Made by a program: the position numbers and the translations under genes
In this document: in pieces, positions 7,688 through 14,718 of the stretch
Position numbering within the stretch: position 1 is the first letter of the stretch
Layout: every line of letters starts with the position of its first letter
DNA from: a virus
IMG/VR virus record: IMGVR_UViG_3300048117_000190
Span: 1 to 35,647 of that record
Length of the DNA stretch: 35,647 bases
Reading direction: 5' to 3' (one strand)
Notes under the pieces: generated by a model
The model's input: only the letters and a program-made list of their open reading frames with translations
Told to the model about the DNA's origin: nothing
Database searches by the model: none

Positions 7688-7714
7688 TTTATAAGTGTTC
7701 GTAATTGTGGTCAA
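7688..7714 (-). promoter_or_regulatory. Promoter of minus recombination operon
   Basis: On the minus strand TTGACC (7709-7714) is followed after 15 nt by TATAAA (7688-7693). The predicted transcription start falls near 7681, two bases before the exonuclease ATG at 7679. The spacer is short for sigma70. Confidence 0.5.
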
Positions 7715-7749
7715 GTATTAATAAAAAAATAATAATATATGTATTTTAC

Positions 7750-7777
7750 TTGAACGAAAAAACAAAAGGTATATAAC
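7750..7777 (+). promoter_or_regulatory. Plus-strand promoter of tiny transcript
   Basis: TTGAAC (7750-7755), 16-nt spacer, TATAAC (7772-7777): a good sigma70-type match pointing away from the minus recombination promoter. The predicted start is about 7784, some 11 nt before a 30-codon ORF. Confidence 0.55.
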
Positions 7778-7794
7778 AAATTAAGAGGTTTGTT

Positions 7795-7887
7795 ATGAGT
7801 AAGATTTTTTTAGAAAAGTATTTTTTTAGTGTTGTTTATATTGTTATATTGGCAACACAAATAGGTTGCGTTTATACAATTATATGA
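7795..7887 (+). CDS. 30-aa hydrophobic membrane peptide
   Basis: This short ORF lies between a good promoter and a strong terminator, preceded by AAGAGG. It encodes a single membrane-spanning segment (FFSVVYIVILATQIGCVYTII) after a short charged N-terminus. No family recognised. In size and hydropathy it resembles small phage membrane peptides or type I toxin-like peptides, but nothing specific identifies it. The last 8 nt overlap the end of the opposing ORF 7880-8029. Confidence 0.45.
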   Translation: MSKIFLEKYFFSVVYIVILATQIGCVYTII

Positions 7888-8029
7888 TTAATTCATCATC
7901 AATTTCATTTGTAATTTTTCGCCTTTTTCTTTGTGAACAAGCGGCAATACAAAGGTCTAATGAATACCATTCCCTACCATGTATAACATGACTAAACACA
8001 ATAATAAAAATAATCATAAATGTGTTCAT
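7880..8029 (-). CDS. 49-aa protein with N-terminal membrane anchor
   Basis: The ORF begins with a hydrophobic segment (residues 3-15, TFMIIFIIVFSHV), followed by a short soluble part with a basic cluster (QRKRRK) and an acidic tail. There is no clear Shine-Dalgarno sequence. It could be the last gene of the minus secreted operon, but 130 nt separate it from its neighbour and a plus-strand terminator lies between. Function unknown. Confidence 0.4.
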   Translation of the reverse strand: MNTFMIIFIIVFSHVIHGREWYSLDLCIAACSQRKRRKITNEIDDELII

Positions 8030-8045
8030 CAATAACAGTTTTAAT

Positions 8046-8090
8046 TCGTTCTCCAAACGAGATAACCCCTAAGTGATTAGGGGTTATTTT
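8046..8090 (+). terminator. Strong intrinsic terminator with preceding hairpin
   Basis: ATAACCCCTAA (8062-8072) and TTAGGGGTTAT (8077-8087) form a perfect 11-bp stem with a 4-nt loop, running into TTTT on the plus strand. A second hairpin, TCGTT/AACGA with a 5-nt loop (8046-8060), sits directly before it. The minus strand lacks a T tract here, so termination acts on the plus-strand transcript from about 7784. Confidence 0.7.
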
Positions 8091-8159
8091 GGTAAAATCA
8101 TTTAAAAAAGCAACCTTGATATTAATTGCAAATCATGGGTGAAAAATGCACTATTTTTG

Positions 8160-8261
8160 TTAAAAACTTAGTTGAACCTGTATAGCAATAAACCCAACTA
8201 ACATTAATAATATTATTAAAAATGCTTTTAAACCATCTATGTCGTTATGTTCTTTTTTCAT
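8160..8261 (-). CDS. 33-aa membrane peptide
   Basis: The ORF starts within the stop of the upstream gene (ATGA), so it is probably coupled to it. After a charged start (KKEHNDIDG), residues 11-28 form a membrane helix (KAFLIILLMLVGFIAIQ). It is the last gene of the tightly coupled secreted/membrane operon. Function unknown. Confidence 0.55.
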   Translation of the reverse strand: MKKEHNDIDGLKAFLIILLMLVGFIAIQVQLSF

Positions 8262-8494
8262 TGTGCTAAAGGATTTTTGTTGTTGTCGGCAGCTTTTTCT
8301 AACTTGCCAACCTTTTCTTCTAAAATAGCTATTTGTGTTTCTAGTGGTGCTAAGTCAACACTTTCAAATTCTCTTGCTTCTATTTGGTCAACTCTTAACA
8401 TAAGCTGTCCATATCCATAAAAGCCTGAACCTATCCCACCAATAAGCCCAATAAGCATTACATAAGTTTGTGCCTTTTTTATTAAATCGTTCAT
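8258..8494 (-). CDS. 78-aa membrane-anchored coiled-coil protein
   Basis: One membrane segment near the N-terminus (residues 11-33, glycine-rich: VMLIGLIGGIGSGFYGYGQL) is followed by an acidic helix with heptad repeats (RVDQIEAREF... LETQIAILEEKVGKLEKA). The coiled coil would lie outside the inner membrane or in the cytoplasm, depending on topology. It overlaps the 618-aa gene by ATGA and has AGGAG upstream. The layout could suit an assembly partner or anchor for the secreted proteins of this operon; a spanin- or holin-like role is possible but not shown. Confidence 0.7.
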   Translation of the reverse strand: MNDLIKKAQTYVMLIGLIGGIGSGFYGYGQLMLRVDQIEAREFESVDLAPLETQIAILEEKVGKLEKAADNNKNPLAQ

Positions 8495-10347
8495 TCGTAT
8501 CTCCTATTTAATTGTTCTATTGTTGATTGACCACGCATTATATTATGTCTTGCGTTTGAAATGCCAATTAACGAACCCATAGCATTGTTGTTATCATATA
8601 AAATATTATTTGTATATATTTGGGTTGGTTGATAGAAATTTTGTCTATCCGGTAGCTTTATATAATATTGGTTAAAGTTAGGCACAAAACCCATAAGCCC
8701 TATAATGTCATCTTGTAAAGTTATTGAATATTCTCCTGTTTCATTTTGACTATTGATTTGTGCCTGTATTTCTTCTTTTTTATTTTCTATAAAATTTTGT
8801 TCTATTTGTTGTGCTTCACTAATAGACATGACTTGCGTTGTTAAAGTTTCAATTTGTGTTGTCAAATCTACGCTAGTTATCTCAACACTTGCTATTTGAG
8901 TTGCACCTAAACCTTGACCCATATCAATAGGTACAATGTTTATATTAGAAAGAATTGTATTTTGTTGTTGTGTTTCTTGTGTAGATTGATTGTTTATACC
9001 TGAACCATCAAAACTAACACTTGATGAAACAACTTGATTATTGGTTTGTTCTTGTTGGCTTGATGATGATACATTTTGATTTACAAATTCTACGCCTTGC
9101 CTATTAGTTTCTAATGATACTTCTATTGATTGATTATTGTTTTCTTCTTCTTCTTCATTTTCTTCAACAATTTCTATTTGTTCATTTTGTTCTTCTTCTT
9201 CAACCTCCTCAAGTTCTTCAATATCCTCCATTATTTCTTCTTCAAAAAATTCTTCTATAATTTCTAATTCAACAATATCTATGTTGTCACTTTCTATATC
9301 TATAATTGGTAATTCTGATATTGATGTAATTTCAAAACCTATATCTTCAAACTCTTCATCAATTAATAATATGTTTTCAATAGGCTCTATTAAAACATTA
9401 TTGTCTATAAATTCATCATTATCTTGGGGGGTGTCGAGAGTGTCGAGGTTTGTTATGAGGTCAACACTCTCTTGTTCATCAAAGTAATCATTTTCAACAC
9501 TTATTGTAAAGACATTGCCATAAATTAATTCATCTTGGTCAAACCCATAAATATCTGCATCATTATTTTCAATGCCATAAATGTTATCTAAAAAAGAATT
9601 TTCATTTAATACATCAACATTATTTGTATCTAAATCATAAATAGAACAATAAATACTTACATTGCTATTTTCTAAACAAGTTGAACTTAATGATGTAAAA
9701 CTTTCATCTACTTCTTCTTTTGTTGTAATAGCAAAACTTGTTCGTTCTAAAGATGTTTGGTTAGTGTCGTCATACCAAAGATATTCTACATAGTCAGTCA
9801 TGCTATATTGCAAACCAACACTAGCTGAATGTTGGTCTATGTTTACTTCTTCATATAAAAATTCTATTTCATTTGTTGTTTCATATAAAATTGCTTCAAA
9901 TGTACTTTTACGACCATTGGAATATTCACTTACATCATGCCACATAACAACAAAATATTGTGCCGCACCTTCACCTAATGTTTGATAGTAAGGTGATTGG
10001 TTACCGCTTGACCTTCTTATAAAATCTGAATGTAAGGGTTTAATACTTTGATTATATCCGGTAGATGGAAATTGCTCTGCAAGATAATTTCTACGCCTAG
10101 TAACATTTGAATTGAATGTATTAACACTATCAAAAGTCATAAACCCATTCATAGCTATTGATATGTTGTTATAAGTTTGGTCACCAAACATAAAATTAAA
10201 ACCTATTGGAACATTTGCCATGCCATCATCTTGTAAAGATAAACCTGTGCCACTTTGCGTTATGTCTATAATAGAATTATTTGATGTAATAAATTCGTTT
10301 GCATGAACTTCAAAAGAAAAAAATAGTAATAGAATTATTTTATACAT
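8491..10347 (-). CDS. Secreted NIDO-like, Glu-rich surface protein
   Basis: The 618-aa protein starts with a signal peptide (cleavage probably after VHA, residue 16). Residues 45-210 resemble the nidogen-like (NIDO) extracellular domain of bacterial surface proteins: IGFNFMFGDQTYNNISIAMN..., then YFVVMWHDV (131-139), TFEAILYE (149-156), IEFLYEE and ASVGLQ. C224 and C234 may form a disulphide. Residues 330-405 are extremely acidic (runs of Glu), and 420-465 are Ser/Gln/Asn-rich. The C-terminal 70 residues (MGFVPNFNQYYIKLPDRQNF and GISNARHNIM) look like a separate conserved module. It overlaps the 317-aa gene by 13 nt. Likely exported, acting in the periplasm or at the cell surface; function unknown. 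Confidence 0.8.
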   Translation of the reverse strand: MYKIILLLFFSFEVHANEFITSNNSIIDITQSGTGLSLQDDGMANVPIGFNFMFGDQTYNNISIAMNGFMTFDSVNTFNSNVTRRRNYLAEQFPSTGYNQSIKPLHSDFIRRSSGNQSPYYQTLGEGAAQYFVVMWHDVSEYSNGRKSTFEAILYETTNEIEFLYEEVNIDQHSASVGLQYSMTDYVEYLWYDDTNQTSLERTSFAITTKEEVDESFTSLSSTCLENSNVSIYCSIYDLDTNNVDVLNENSFLDNIYGIENNDADIYGFDQDELIYGNVFTISVENDYFDEQESVDLITNLDTLDTPQDNDEFIDNNVLIEPIENILLIDEEFEDIGFEITSISELPIIDIESDNIDIVELEIIEEFFEEEIMEDIEELEEVEEEEQNEQIEIVEENEEEEENNNQSIEVSLETNRQGVEFVNQNVSSSSQQEQTNNQVVSSSVSFDGSGINNQSTQETQQQNTILSNINIVPIDMGQGLGATQIASVEITSVDLTTQIETLTTQVMSISEAQQIEQNFIENKKEEIQAQINSQNETGEYSITLQDDIIGLMGFVPNFNQYYIKLPDRQNFYQPTQIYTNNILYDNNNAMGSLIGISNARHNIMRGQSTIEQLNRRYE

Positions 10348-11288
10348 AGTTTATGTTTTTTATATTTCTTACAAAAATTTGTCTTAGTGTAAGCCTTTAT
10401 TTCATAACCTTTTGTTTCATATTTATGTTTAATATCTTCATAGTCAGGTCTTTCTTTGGGATTATTTTCATAATAATTAATAGCATCAACACCAATTAAG
10501 CTTTTGCCATTAACCATGACCGGACAAGGTGTGCCGGCATTCATCATGCTAGAGAAAACATCTTTGTTACCCTTACACATTAATGATACTGCCGCCACTT
10601 TCATTCCCATATCATAAAGAGCCTTTGCATTTTTTAAAATAATACAATTTTTATCAACAATAGTTTTACCGGCACTAATACCAAATATTTGTGTTTGTAC
10701 TGCCGCACTTGCTCCGGTGGTACACAAGTCTTGTGAGTAACTTGACATTGCAGCATTTGGTGCAATAGCCGAAGCCGGAGGTGATTTAATAGTTTGTGTT
10801 GCCCTTTGCGTTGATGATGAAACTGATTGGTTAATATTTGTATTATTATTTACGCTTTTATTTTCAGAAAAATTTTGTGAAACATTTTTGTTTTCATTTA
10901 TATTTTTACTTGAAGATATGACATTGCTTTCTGAAACTTGATTAAGTTGTGATGTGCTAACATTATTTATATTTGATGTGTTCGTGACTACATTATTTAC
11001 ATTTTGATTTTGGGTAATATTAGATGTTATGTCTTGGGTTTGGGAAATAATAGAATTATTGGTTTGATTTATAGTGCTATCAGTCGTGGAATTTTGGGTA
11101 ATATTGCTTGTAGAATTATTTGTATTAGTTTGATTTATAACAGAAGAATTTGAAGATGATGATGAAATACTTTGAGTGGTATTATTAGTGATATTAGATG
11201 TCGTTGTTGTATCTTCTGCAAAAGCCAAAAACGATACACTAATAAGTGCAACAAATATAACTACTATTTCTTTTAATTTATAATTCAT
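10335..11288 (-). CDS. Secreted Asn/Ser/Thr-rich protein with C-terminal Cys domain
   Basis: A TTG at 11294 would extend this ORF, but the ATG at 11288 gives a normal signal peptide (hydrophobic residues 9-21, cleavage near AFA). Residues 28-165 are an almost pure Asn/Ser/Thr/Gln linker. The C-terminal 150 residues form a distinct domain starting SPPASAIAPNAAMSSYSQDL, with GMKVAAVSLMC and NAGTPCP, and six cysteines (189, 215, 238, 255, 306, 315) suited to disulphides. I recall similar C-terminal domains in other marine phages, without known function. First gene of the operon. There is no Shine-Dalgarno sequence, and TATTAT ends 9 nt before the ATG. Confidence 0.8.
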   Translation of the reverse strand: MNYKLKEIVVIFVALISVSFLAFAEDTTTTSNITNNTTQSISSSSSNSSVINQTNTNNSTSNITQNSTTDSTINQTNNSIISQTQDITSNITQNQNVNNVVTNTSNINNVSTSQLNQVSESNVISSSKNINENKNVSQNFSENKSVNNNTNINQSVSSSTQRATQTIKSPPASAIAPNAAMSSYSQDLCTTGASAAVQTQIFGISAGKTIVDKNCIILKNAKALYDMGMKVAAVSLMCKGNKDVFSSMMNAGTPCPVMVNGKSLIGVDAINYYENNPKERPDYEDIKHKYETKGYEIKAYTKTNFCKKYKKHKLCIK

Positions 11289-11297
11289 GTGCAAAGA

Positions 11298-11303
11298 ATA
11301 ATA
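11298..11303 (-). promoter_or_regulatory. Putative -10 box of secreted operon
   Basis: TATTAT on the minus strand lies 9 nt upstream of the ATG at 11288, placing transcription start a few bases from the start codon. No convincing -35 hexamer is present, so an activator may be needed. Confidence 0.35.
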
Positions 11304-11322
11304 GAATTTGTATTTTCATTAA

Positions 11323-11341
11323 AGGGTGTCACATGAACCCT
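11323..11341. promoter_or_regulatory. Imperfect dyad, operator candidate
   Basis: AGGGTGTCACATGAACCCT has matching outer arms AGGGT/ACCCT in the divergent intergenic region between the secreted operon and the plus-strand early genes. It could bind a regulator such as the HTH protein encoded at 12646; this is inference. Confidence 0.3.
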
Positions 11342-11376
11342 ATACATAGTCATTTTAATTCATGTAAAATAATGTG

Positions 11377-11403
11377 TTGACATAAGTTTGCAATAGATAT
11401 ATT
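11377..11403 (+). promoter_or_regulatory. Plus-strand early promoter
   Basis: A consensus TTGACA (11377-11382) is followed by TATATT at 11398-11403 (15-nt spacer) or TATTTT at 11400 (17-nt spacer). It would drive the plus-strand run from 11427. Confidence 0.6.
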
Positions 11404-11426
11404 TTGTAATAGTTAATGAGGAGAAC

Positions 11427-12116
11427 ATGATGAATAATTCAACAGCTAAATATGCTATTAGTAGTGGTGATAAAAATGGTTTTTACTGTTTGTATCTTCA
11501 ATGTTGGGATATTGGTTTTAATGGCAAAATATTTTATTGGCAGCATCAAAAAAATCTATCAACCAACAAAGAAAAAGCAATTAAAAAAGCAAGAGATTAT
11601 ATTGGAATTTCTGATTATGATTTTGATGTTAATTTTAATTTAGATGATTGGGGAACTAATGAGAAAGAAGAAAAATTTAATGGTAATCATAACGATAACG
11701 CTCATGTTATCTCTTACTATGAAAATAAAGAGTTTATTAAGCCAACAGATTTTTCTTTTAATGATGATAAGCAAACCTTTACAGGCAAAATTATTTTAAC
11801 TTATTGGAAAGAAAATCCTATAAATGAATATTATCCTGAAATTAATAAAATGTGGTTTTTAGATGATAGAGGTTTTGTTTTAAATCTTACAGTACCAAAA
11901 AAATTAGATGATAATATATTATCTACACATAATGATGGTGAGGTTTTACATAATTTTTTAGAAAACAAACACTACAAAGGTGTTAGATTTAGTTTTGATG
12001 CAATACTTAATGAAGATACATACACACAAGAATTTACATTAGAACATGAAAATTGTTCTCAAGATTTAAAATGTGCGTTTGTAAAAAGACCAACTAAAAT
12101 AAAAATGGAGAATTAA
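11427..12116 (+). CDS. Hypothetical protein, first gene of early plus operon
   Basis: GAGGAG precedes the ATG (a second ATG follows immediately). The 229-aa protein is rich in Asn, Asp, Lys and aromatic residues, with an N-terminal part GFYCLYLQCWDIGFNGKIFY (18-37) and a possible helix KEKAIKKARDYIG. It has no signal peptide or membrane segment. I do not recognise the family. Being first after a consensus promoter and next to an ADP-ribosyltransferase, it is a candidate early host-takeover protein. Confidence 0.75.
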   Translation: MMNNSTAKYAISSGDKNGFYCLYLQCWDIGFNGKIFYWQHQKNLSTNKEKAIKKARDYIGISDYDFDVNFNLDDWGTNEKEEKFNGNHNDNAHVISYYENKEFIKPTDFSFNDDKQTFTGKIILTYWKENPINEYYPEINKMWFLDDRGFVLNLTVPKKLDDNILSTHNDGEVLHNFLENKHYKGVRFSFDAILNEDTYTQEFTLEHENCSQDLKCAFVKRPTKIKMEN

Positions 12117-12117
12117 A

Positions 12118-12642
12118 ATGAACATGATGAATAATTACATTAGCTATACAACAGCAAAACCAAATAATCCTAAAACTAAATTACTTGATAAACTTTGGAA
12201 CTTGCACAGTGATGCCGAGTTTGGTGGACACACATTGTTTGTTGAATATTGTAATGCACATAAAATTAATTTTAAAGATTTTATAAAAATTTACAAGTTA
12301 CAAGAAAAAAGCAAACAAGATATTAGGGATTTTTTAGCATTTAAAAACGCAAAATCCATTACAGTTTGGAGAGCTGAAATAGACCATGATGAGGCTTATA
12401 GTCATGGTCATTCATGGACAGTTAATAAAAATGTCGCTAAGTTTTTTGCTAGTAGATGGAGTAACCCTCTTATATTAAGAGAGCTTCATTTAAAAAACCC
12501 TAATGTTAAAATATATGAAGCAACTATATCTGGTGATGATAATTTTTATTATTGCAATGATAGGAATGAGCATGAGATATTTTTAATTGACCCTAGTGTA
12601 GTTGAGTTTCGTGGAAGTGAAATATATGAAAGTAAGGAGTAA
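12118..12642 (+). CDS. Predicted mono-ADP-ribosyltransferase (R-S-E type)
   Basis: The 174-aa protein has the three motifs of R-S-E ADP-ribosyltransferases in order and spacing: R85 in ITVWRAE, the S-x-T strand HSWTVNKNVAKFFA with S99 and T101, and the catalytic E151-x-E153 in NEHEIFL. These enzymes transfer ADP-ribose from NAD to Arg residues or other acceptors; T4 Alt and ModA modify host RNA polymerase in this way. The N-terminal 75 residues are helical and may set target choice. Early position behind a promoter fits host takeover. The target is unknown, and overall similarity to named families was not tested. Confidence 0.7.
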   Translation: MNMMNNYISYTTAKPNNPKTKLLDKLWNLHSDAEFGGHTLFVEYCNAHKINFKDFIKIYKLQEKSKQDIRDFLAFKNAKSITVWRAEIDHDEAYSHGHSWTVNKNVAKFFASRWSNPLILRELHLKNPNVKIYEATISGDDNFYYCNDRNEHEIFLIDPSVVEFRGSEIYESKE

Positions 12643-12645
12643 AAA

Positions 12646-12897
12646 ATGCAAATATTATCATATTTAAAATCTATGGGTGAAACACCTTATAGTATTGCCA
12701 AGAAAGATAGATGGCGAGATTTAGGCACAGAAAGACAATGGTATAGATGGTGTAATGGTGAAAGCATACCAAGCCATAAAATAATGAAAATAATATTAGT
12801 TATGTCATCCGGTGCGGTTCAACCTAACGATTGGTTTGAAAACATTTGGAATGAAAACATTGTTACTATTTTGTCAAATGTGCATATAGATGACTAA
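12646..12897 (+). CDS. Cro/YdaS-like helix-turn-helix protein
   Basis: The 83-aa protein has an N-terminal helix (TPYSIAKKD) and a recognition-helix region RQWYRWCNGESIPSHKIMKI (31-50), followed by GAVQPNDWFENIW, much like the NG.SIPS...GAV...D..P tail of Cro/YdaS-type regulators. It probably binds an operator and regulates early or late phage promoters. TAAGGAG lies upstream, and it overlaps the next gene by 8 nt. As no integrase or CI-like repressor is seen, a lytic-cycle switch is more likely than lysogeny control. Confidence 0.65.
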   Translation: MQILSYLKSMGETPYSIAKKDRWRDLGTERQWYRWCNGESIPSHKIMKIILVMSSGAVQPNDWFENIWNENIVTILSNVHIDD

Positions 12898-13384
12898 AAA
12901 AACACACCTTTATGAGAATGATGAAGATAGAAATAATCAACAAAAGGTTATTGAATATGTCATGTATAAATGGAATTTTACCGCCCATGATATGCCGCTT
13001 GCTTATGAGTTTGATTTTGCTTGTATGAGAAATAAGAAAGTTGACGCAATGGTTGAGGTAAGATGCCGCAATATAGATGTCAACCAATTCGACACCATGA
13101 TTATGTCCAACAAAAAATATATGTGGGCTATACAAAATGGTGATGAAAGTCACATACCATTCTTATTTGTTGTGTGGTGGAAAAAATCTAAGACACTTGG
13201 CTATATTGATTTAAACAAAAGAAAAAAAGAATTAATTGACCCAATGAAAAATCCAAGAGGTTTGGTGCATAGACCGGAACTAGGATTACAACTAAAAGAT
13301 TACAGGAATGATTATCGAGATAGAGAAACATTAAGACATTTTAAGATAAAAGATTTTTGTATTATAACAAACAACTTTGGATAG
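12890..13384 (+). CDS. Putative PD-(D/E)XK-like nuclease
   Basis: The 164-aa protein has a weak PD-(D/E)XK pattern: YEFDFACMRNKKVDAMVEVR with D42 and E56-x-R58 in place of E-x-K, then a helix and the strand PFLFVVWWKK. The acidic pair fits a nuclease core, but Arg for Lys may mean an altered or inactive site. It lies directly before a DNA methyltransferase, so a repair or restriction-like nuclease is plausible. Its start overlaps the HTH gene by 8 nt. Confidence 0.45.
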   Translation: MTKKTHLYENDEDRNNQQKVIEYVMYKWNFTAHDMPLAYEFDFACMRNKKVDAMVEVRCRNIDVNQFDTMIMSNKKYMWAIQNGDESHIPFLFVVWWKKSKTLGYIDLNKRKKELIDPMKNPRGLVHRPELGLQLKDYRNDYRDRETLRHFKIKDFCIITNNFG

Positions 13385-13388
13385 AAAT

Positions 13389-14291
13389 ATGAATGTATTG
13401 AGTTTATTTGATGGAATGAGTTGTGGACAACTTGCATTGCATAGGGCCGGCATTAAATATGACAATTATTATGCTAGTGAAATAAAAAAATTTGCTATTG
13501 AATTAACAAAACATCATTATCCAAACACAATTCATGTAGGTGATGTTTGTAAGTTAAGTGCAAAAGATTTACCAAAGATAGATTTATTAATAGGTGGCAG
13601 CCCATGCCAAGATTTTTCAAATGCAAAAGTAAATGGAAAAGGTTTGGAAGGTGATAAATCAAGATTATTTTATGAATATTTAAGATTATTAAAAGATTGT
13701 AAGCCAAAATATTTTTTATTAGAAAATGTAAAAATGAAAAATAATAGCAAAAATCAATTAGATAATTATTTGGGTGTAGCAGGTGCTTTAATTAATTCTT
13801 CTTTAGTTAGTTATCAAACTAGGGCTAGATACTATTGGACTAATATTCCAAATGTTACTCAACCAAAAGATAAATTAATAAATTTTCAAGATTATAAAGA
13901 AACAAATAAAGATATATGTAAACAATATAAATTAAAAAAAACAAAATCAAGAATAGAAATGTGGAACAATGGTAATAAAGGAAACAATATAAAAAATTGT
14001 AAAAATATTACAAATTCAAAAAAGGTTGGCTGCCTTTTAAGGAAACAAGATAGAAGCCCAAATTCAGGTTTAATTGAGTTTGAAGATTTTTGTAGGTTTT
14101 TGACAAGAGAAGAACTTGAACAAGCACAAACTGTTCCTGTTGGTTACACTAAAACATTAAGTTTTAATCAAGCACAAGATGTTTTAGGTGATGGTTGGAC
14201 TATTGATGTAATTGCACACATATTTAAAAATATTAATAAAAAAGTAAATAAAGATATACATAAAGAATATTATCAGCAAATATTAATTTAG
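13389..14291 (+). CDS. DNA cytosine-C5 methyltransferase
   Basis: A TTG at 13377 is possible, but the ATG at 13389 gives the typical start MNVLSLFDGMSCG (motif I, SAM binding). Further motifs: GGSPCQDFS with catalytic Cys73 (IV), LLENVKM with E112 (VI), QTRARYYWTN (VIII), the target-recognition region (about 155-230), LTREELEQAQTVPVGYT (IX region) and LGDGWTIDVIAHIF (X). At 300 aa it is a complete small C5-MTase. It methylates cytosine at a specific site, probably shielding phage DNA from host restriction or altering host expression. The preceding gene may encode a nuclease, but no clear cognate restriction enzyme is present. Confidence 0.93.
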   Translation: MNVLSLFDGMSCGQLALHRAGIKYDNYYASEIKKFAIELTKHHYPNTIHVGDVCKLSAKDLPKIDLLIGGSPCQDFSNAKVNGKGLEGDKSRLFYEYLRLLKDCKPKYFLLENVKMKNNSKNQLDNYLGVAGALINSSLVSYQTRARYYWTNIPNVTQPKDKLINFQDYKETNKDICKQYKLKKTKSRIEMWNNGNKGNNIKNCKNITNSKKVGCLLRKQDRSPNSGLIEFEDFCRFLTREELEQAQTVPVGYTKTLSFNQAQDVLGDGWTIDVIAHIFKNINKKVNKDIHKEYYQQILI

Positions 14292-14301
14292 GGAGAAAAA
14301 A

Positions 14302-14679
14302 ATGGATAATGATTTACCTTATTACAATGTCATAAATAGTGAGATAGAATTGATACAACAAAGGGTTGGTATTCGTTCTTATAAAGATTTATTGGTATTA
14401 TTTCACGAACAATGGGGTAGAGAAAATAACTCAATTCCAATAGATTATGCCGAGAAAGTTTTAAAAATTAATATAAAACGACTAAAAAAAGACACAGAAA
14501 GTCACCAAAAATATATAAGTTTTGACAAAAAAACTATCATTTCACCCTTCATATCTAAATTTTTTGAACAAAATATGGGTAAAAAAATATCAAGAAAGAA
14601 ATGGAATGAAACAAGAAATAGTATGAAAAATCAACAATATAATAGTAAATTACAAGATATAATAAGTAAGGAAAAGTGA
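14302..14679 (+). CDS. Hypothetical protein
   Basis: The 125-aa protein has GGGAG before its ATG. It is predicted mostly helical and is basic in the second half (KKISRKKWNETRNSMKNQQ). The first half (IELIQQRVGIRSYKDLLVLF) could fold as a small DNA-binding helix bundle. No family recognised. It is followed by a palindrome and an AAAT repeat. Confidence 0.65.
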   Translation: MDNDLPYYNVINSEIELIQQRVGIRSYKDLLVLFHEQWGRENNSIPIDYAEKVLKINIKRLKKDTESHQKYISFDKKTIISPFISKFFEQNMGKKISRKKWNETRNSMKNQQYNSKLQDIISKEK

Positions 14680-14718
14680 ACGCATGCGTTTTTACATGAG
14701 TTCCCTAATAAATAAATG

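Noticed and set aside
7861-7887. Lipobox in the 30-aa peptide (QIGC)
   Set aside because: The -3 position is Gln and the Cys lies too near the C-terminus for a functional lipoprotein.
9137-9487. Plus-strand Ser-rich ORF opposite the 618-aa gene
   Set aside because: It is the complement of the Glu-rich coding region; composition mirrors the real gene and it has no ribosome site.
14679-14690. 12-bp palindrome AACGCATGCGTT as a terminator
   Set aside because: Without a proper loop only 4 bp could pair, and the T run is short; kept only as a possible protein site.
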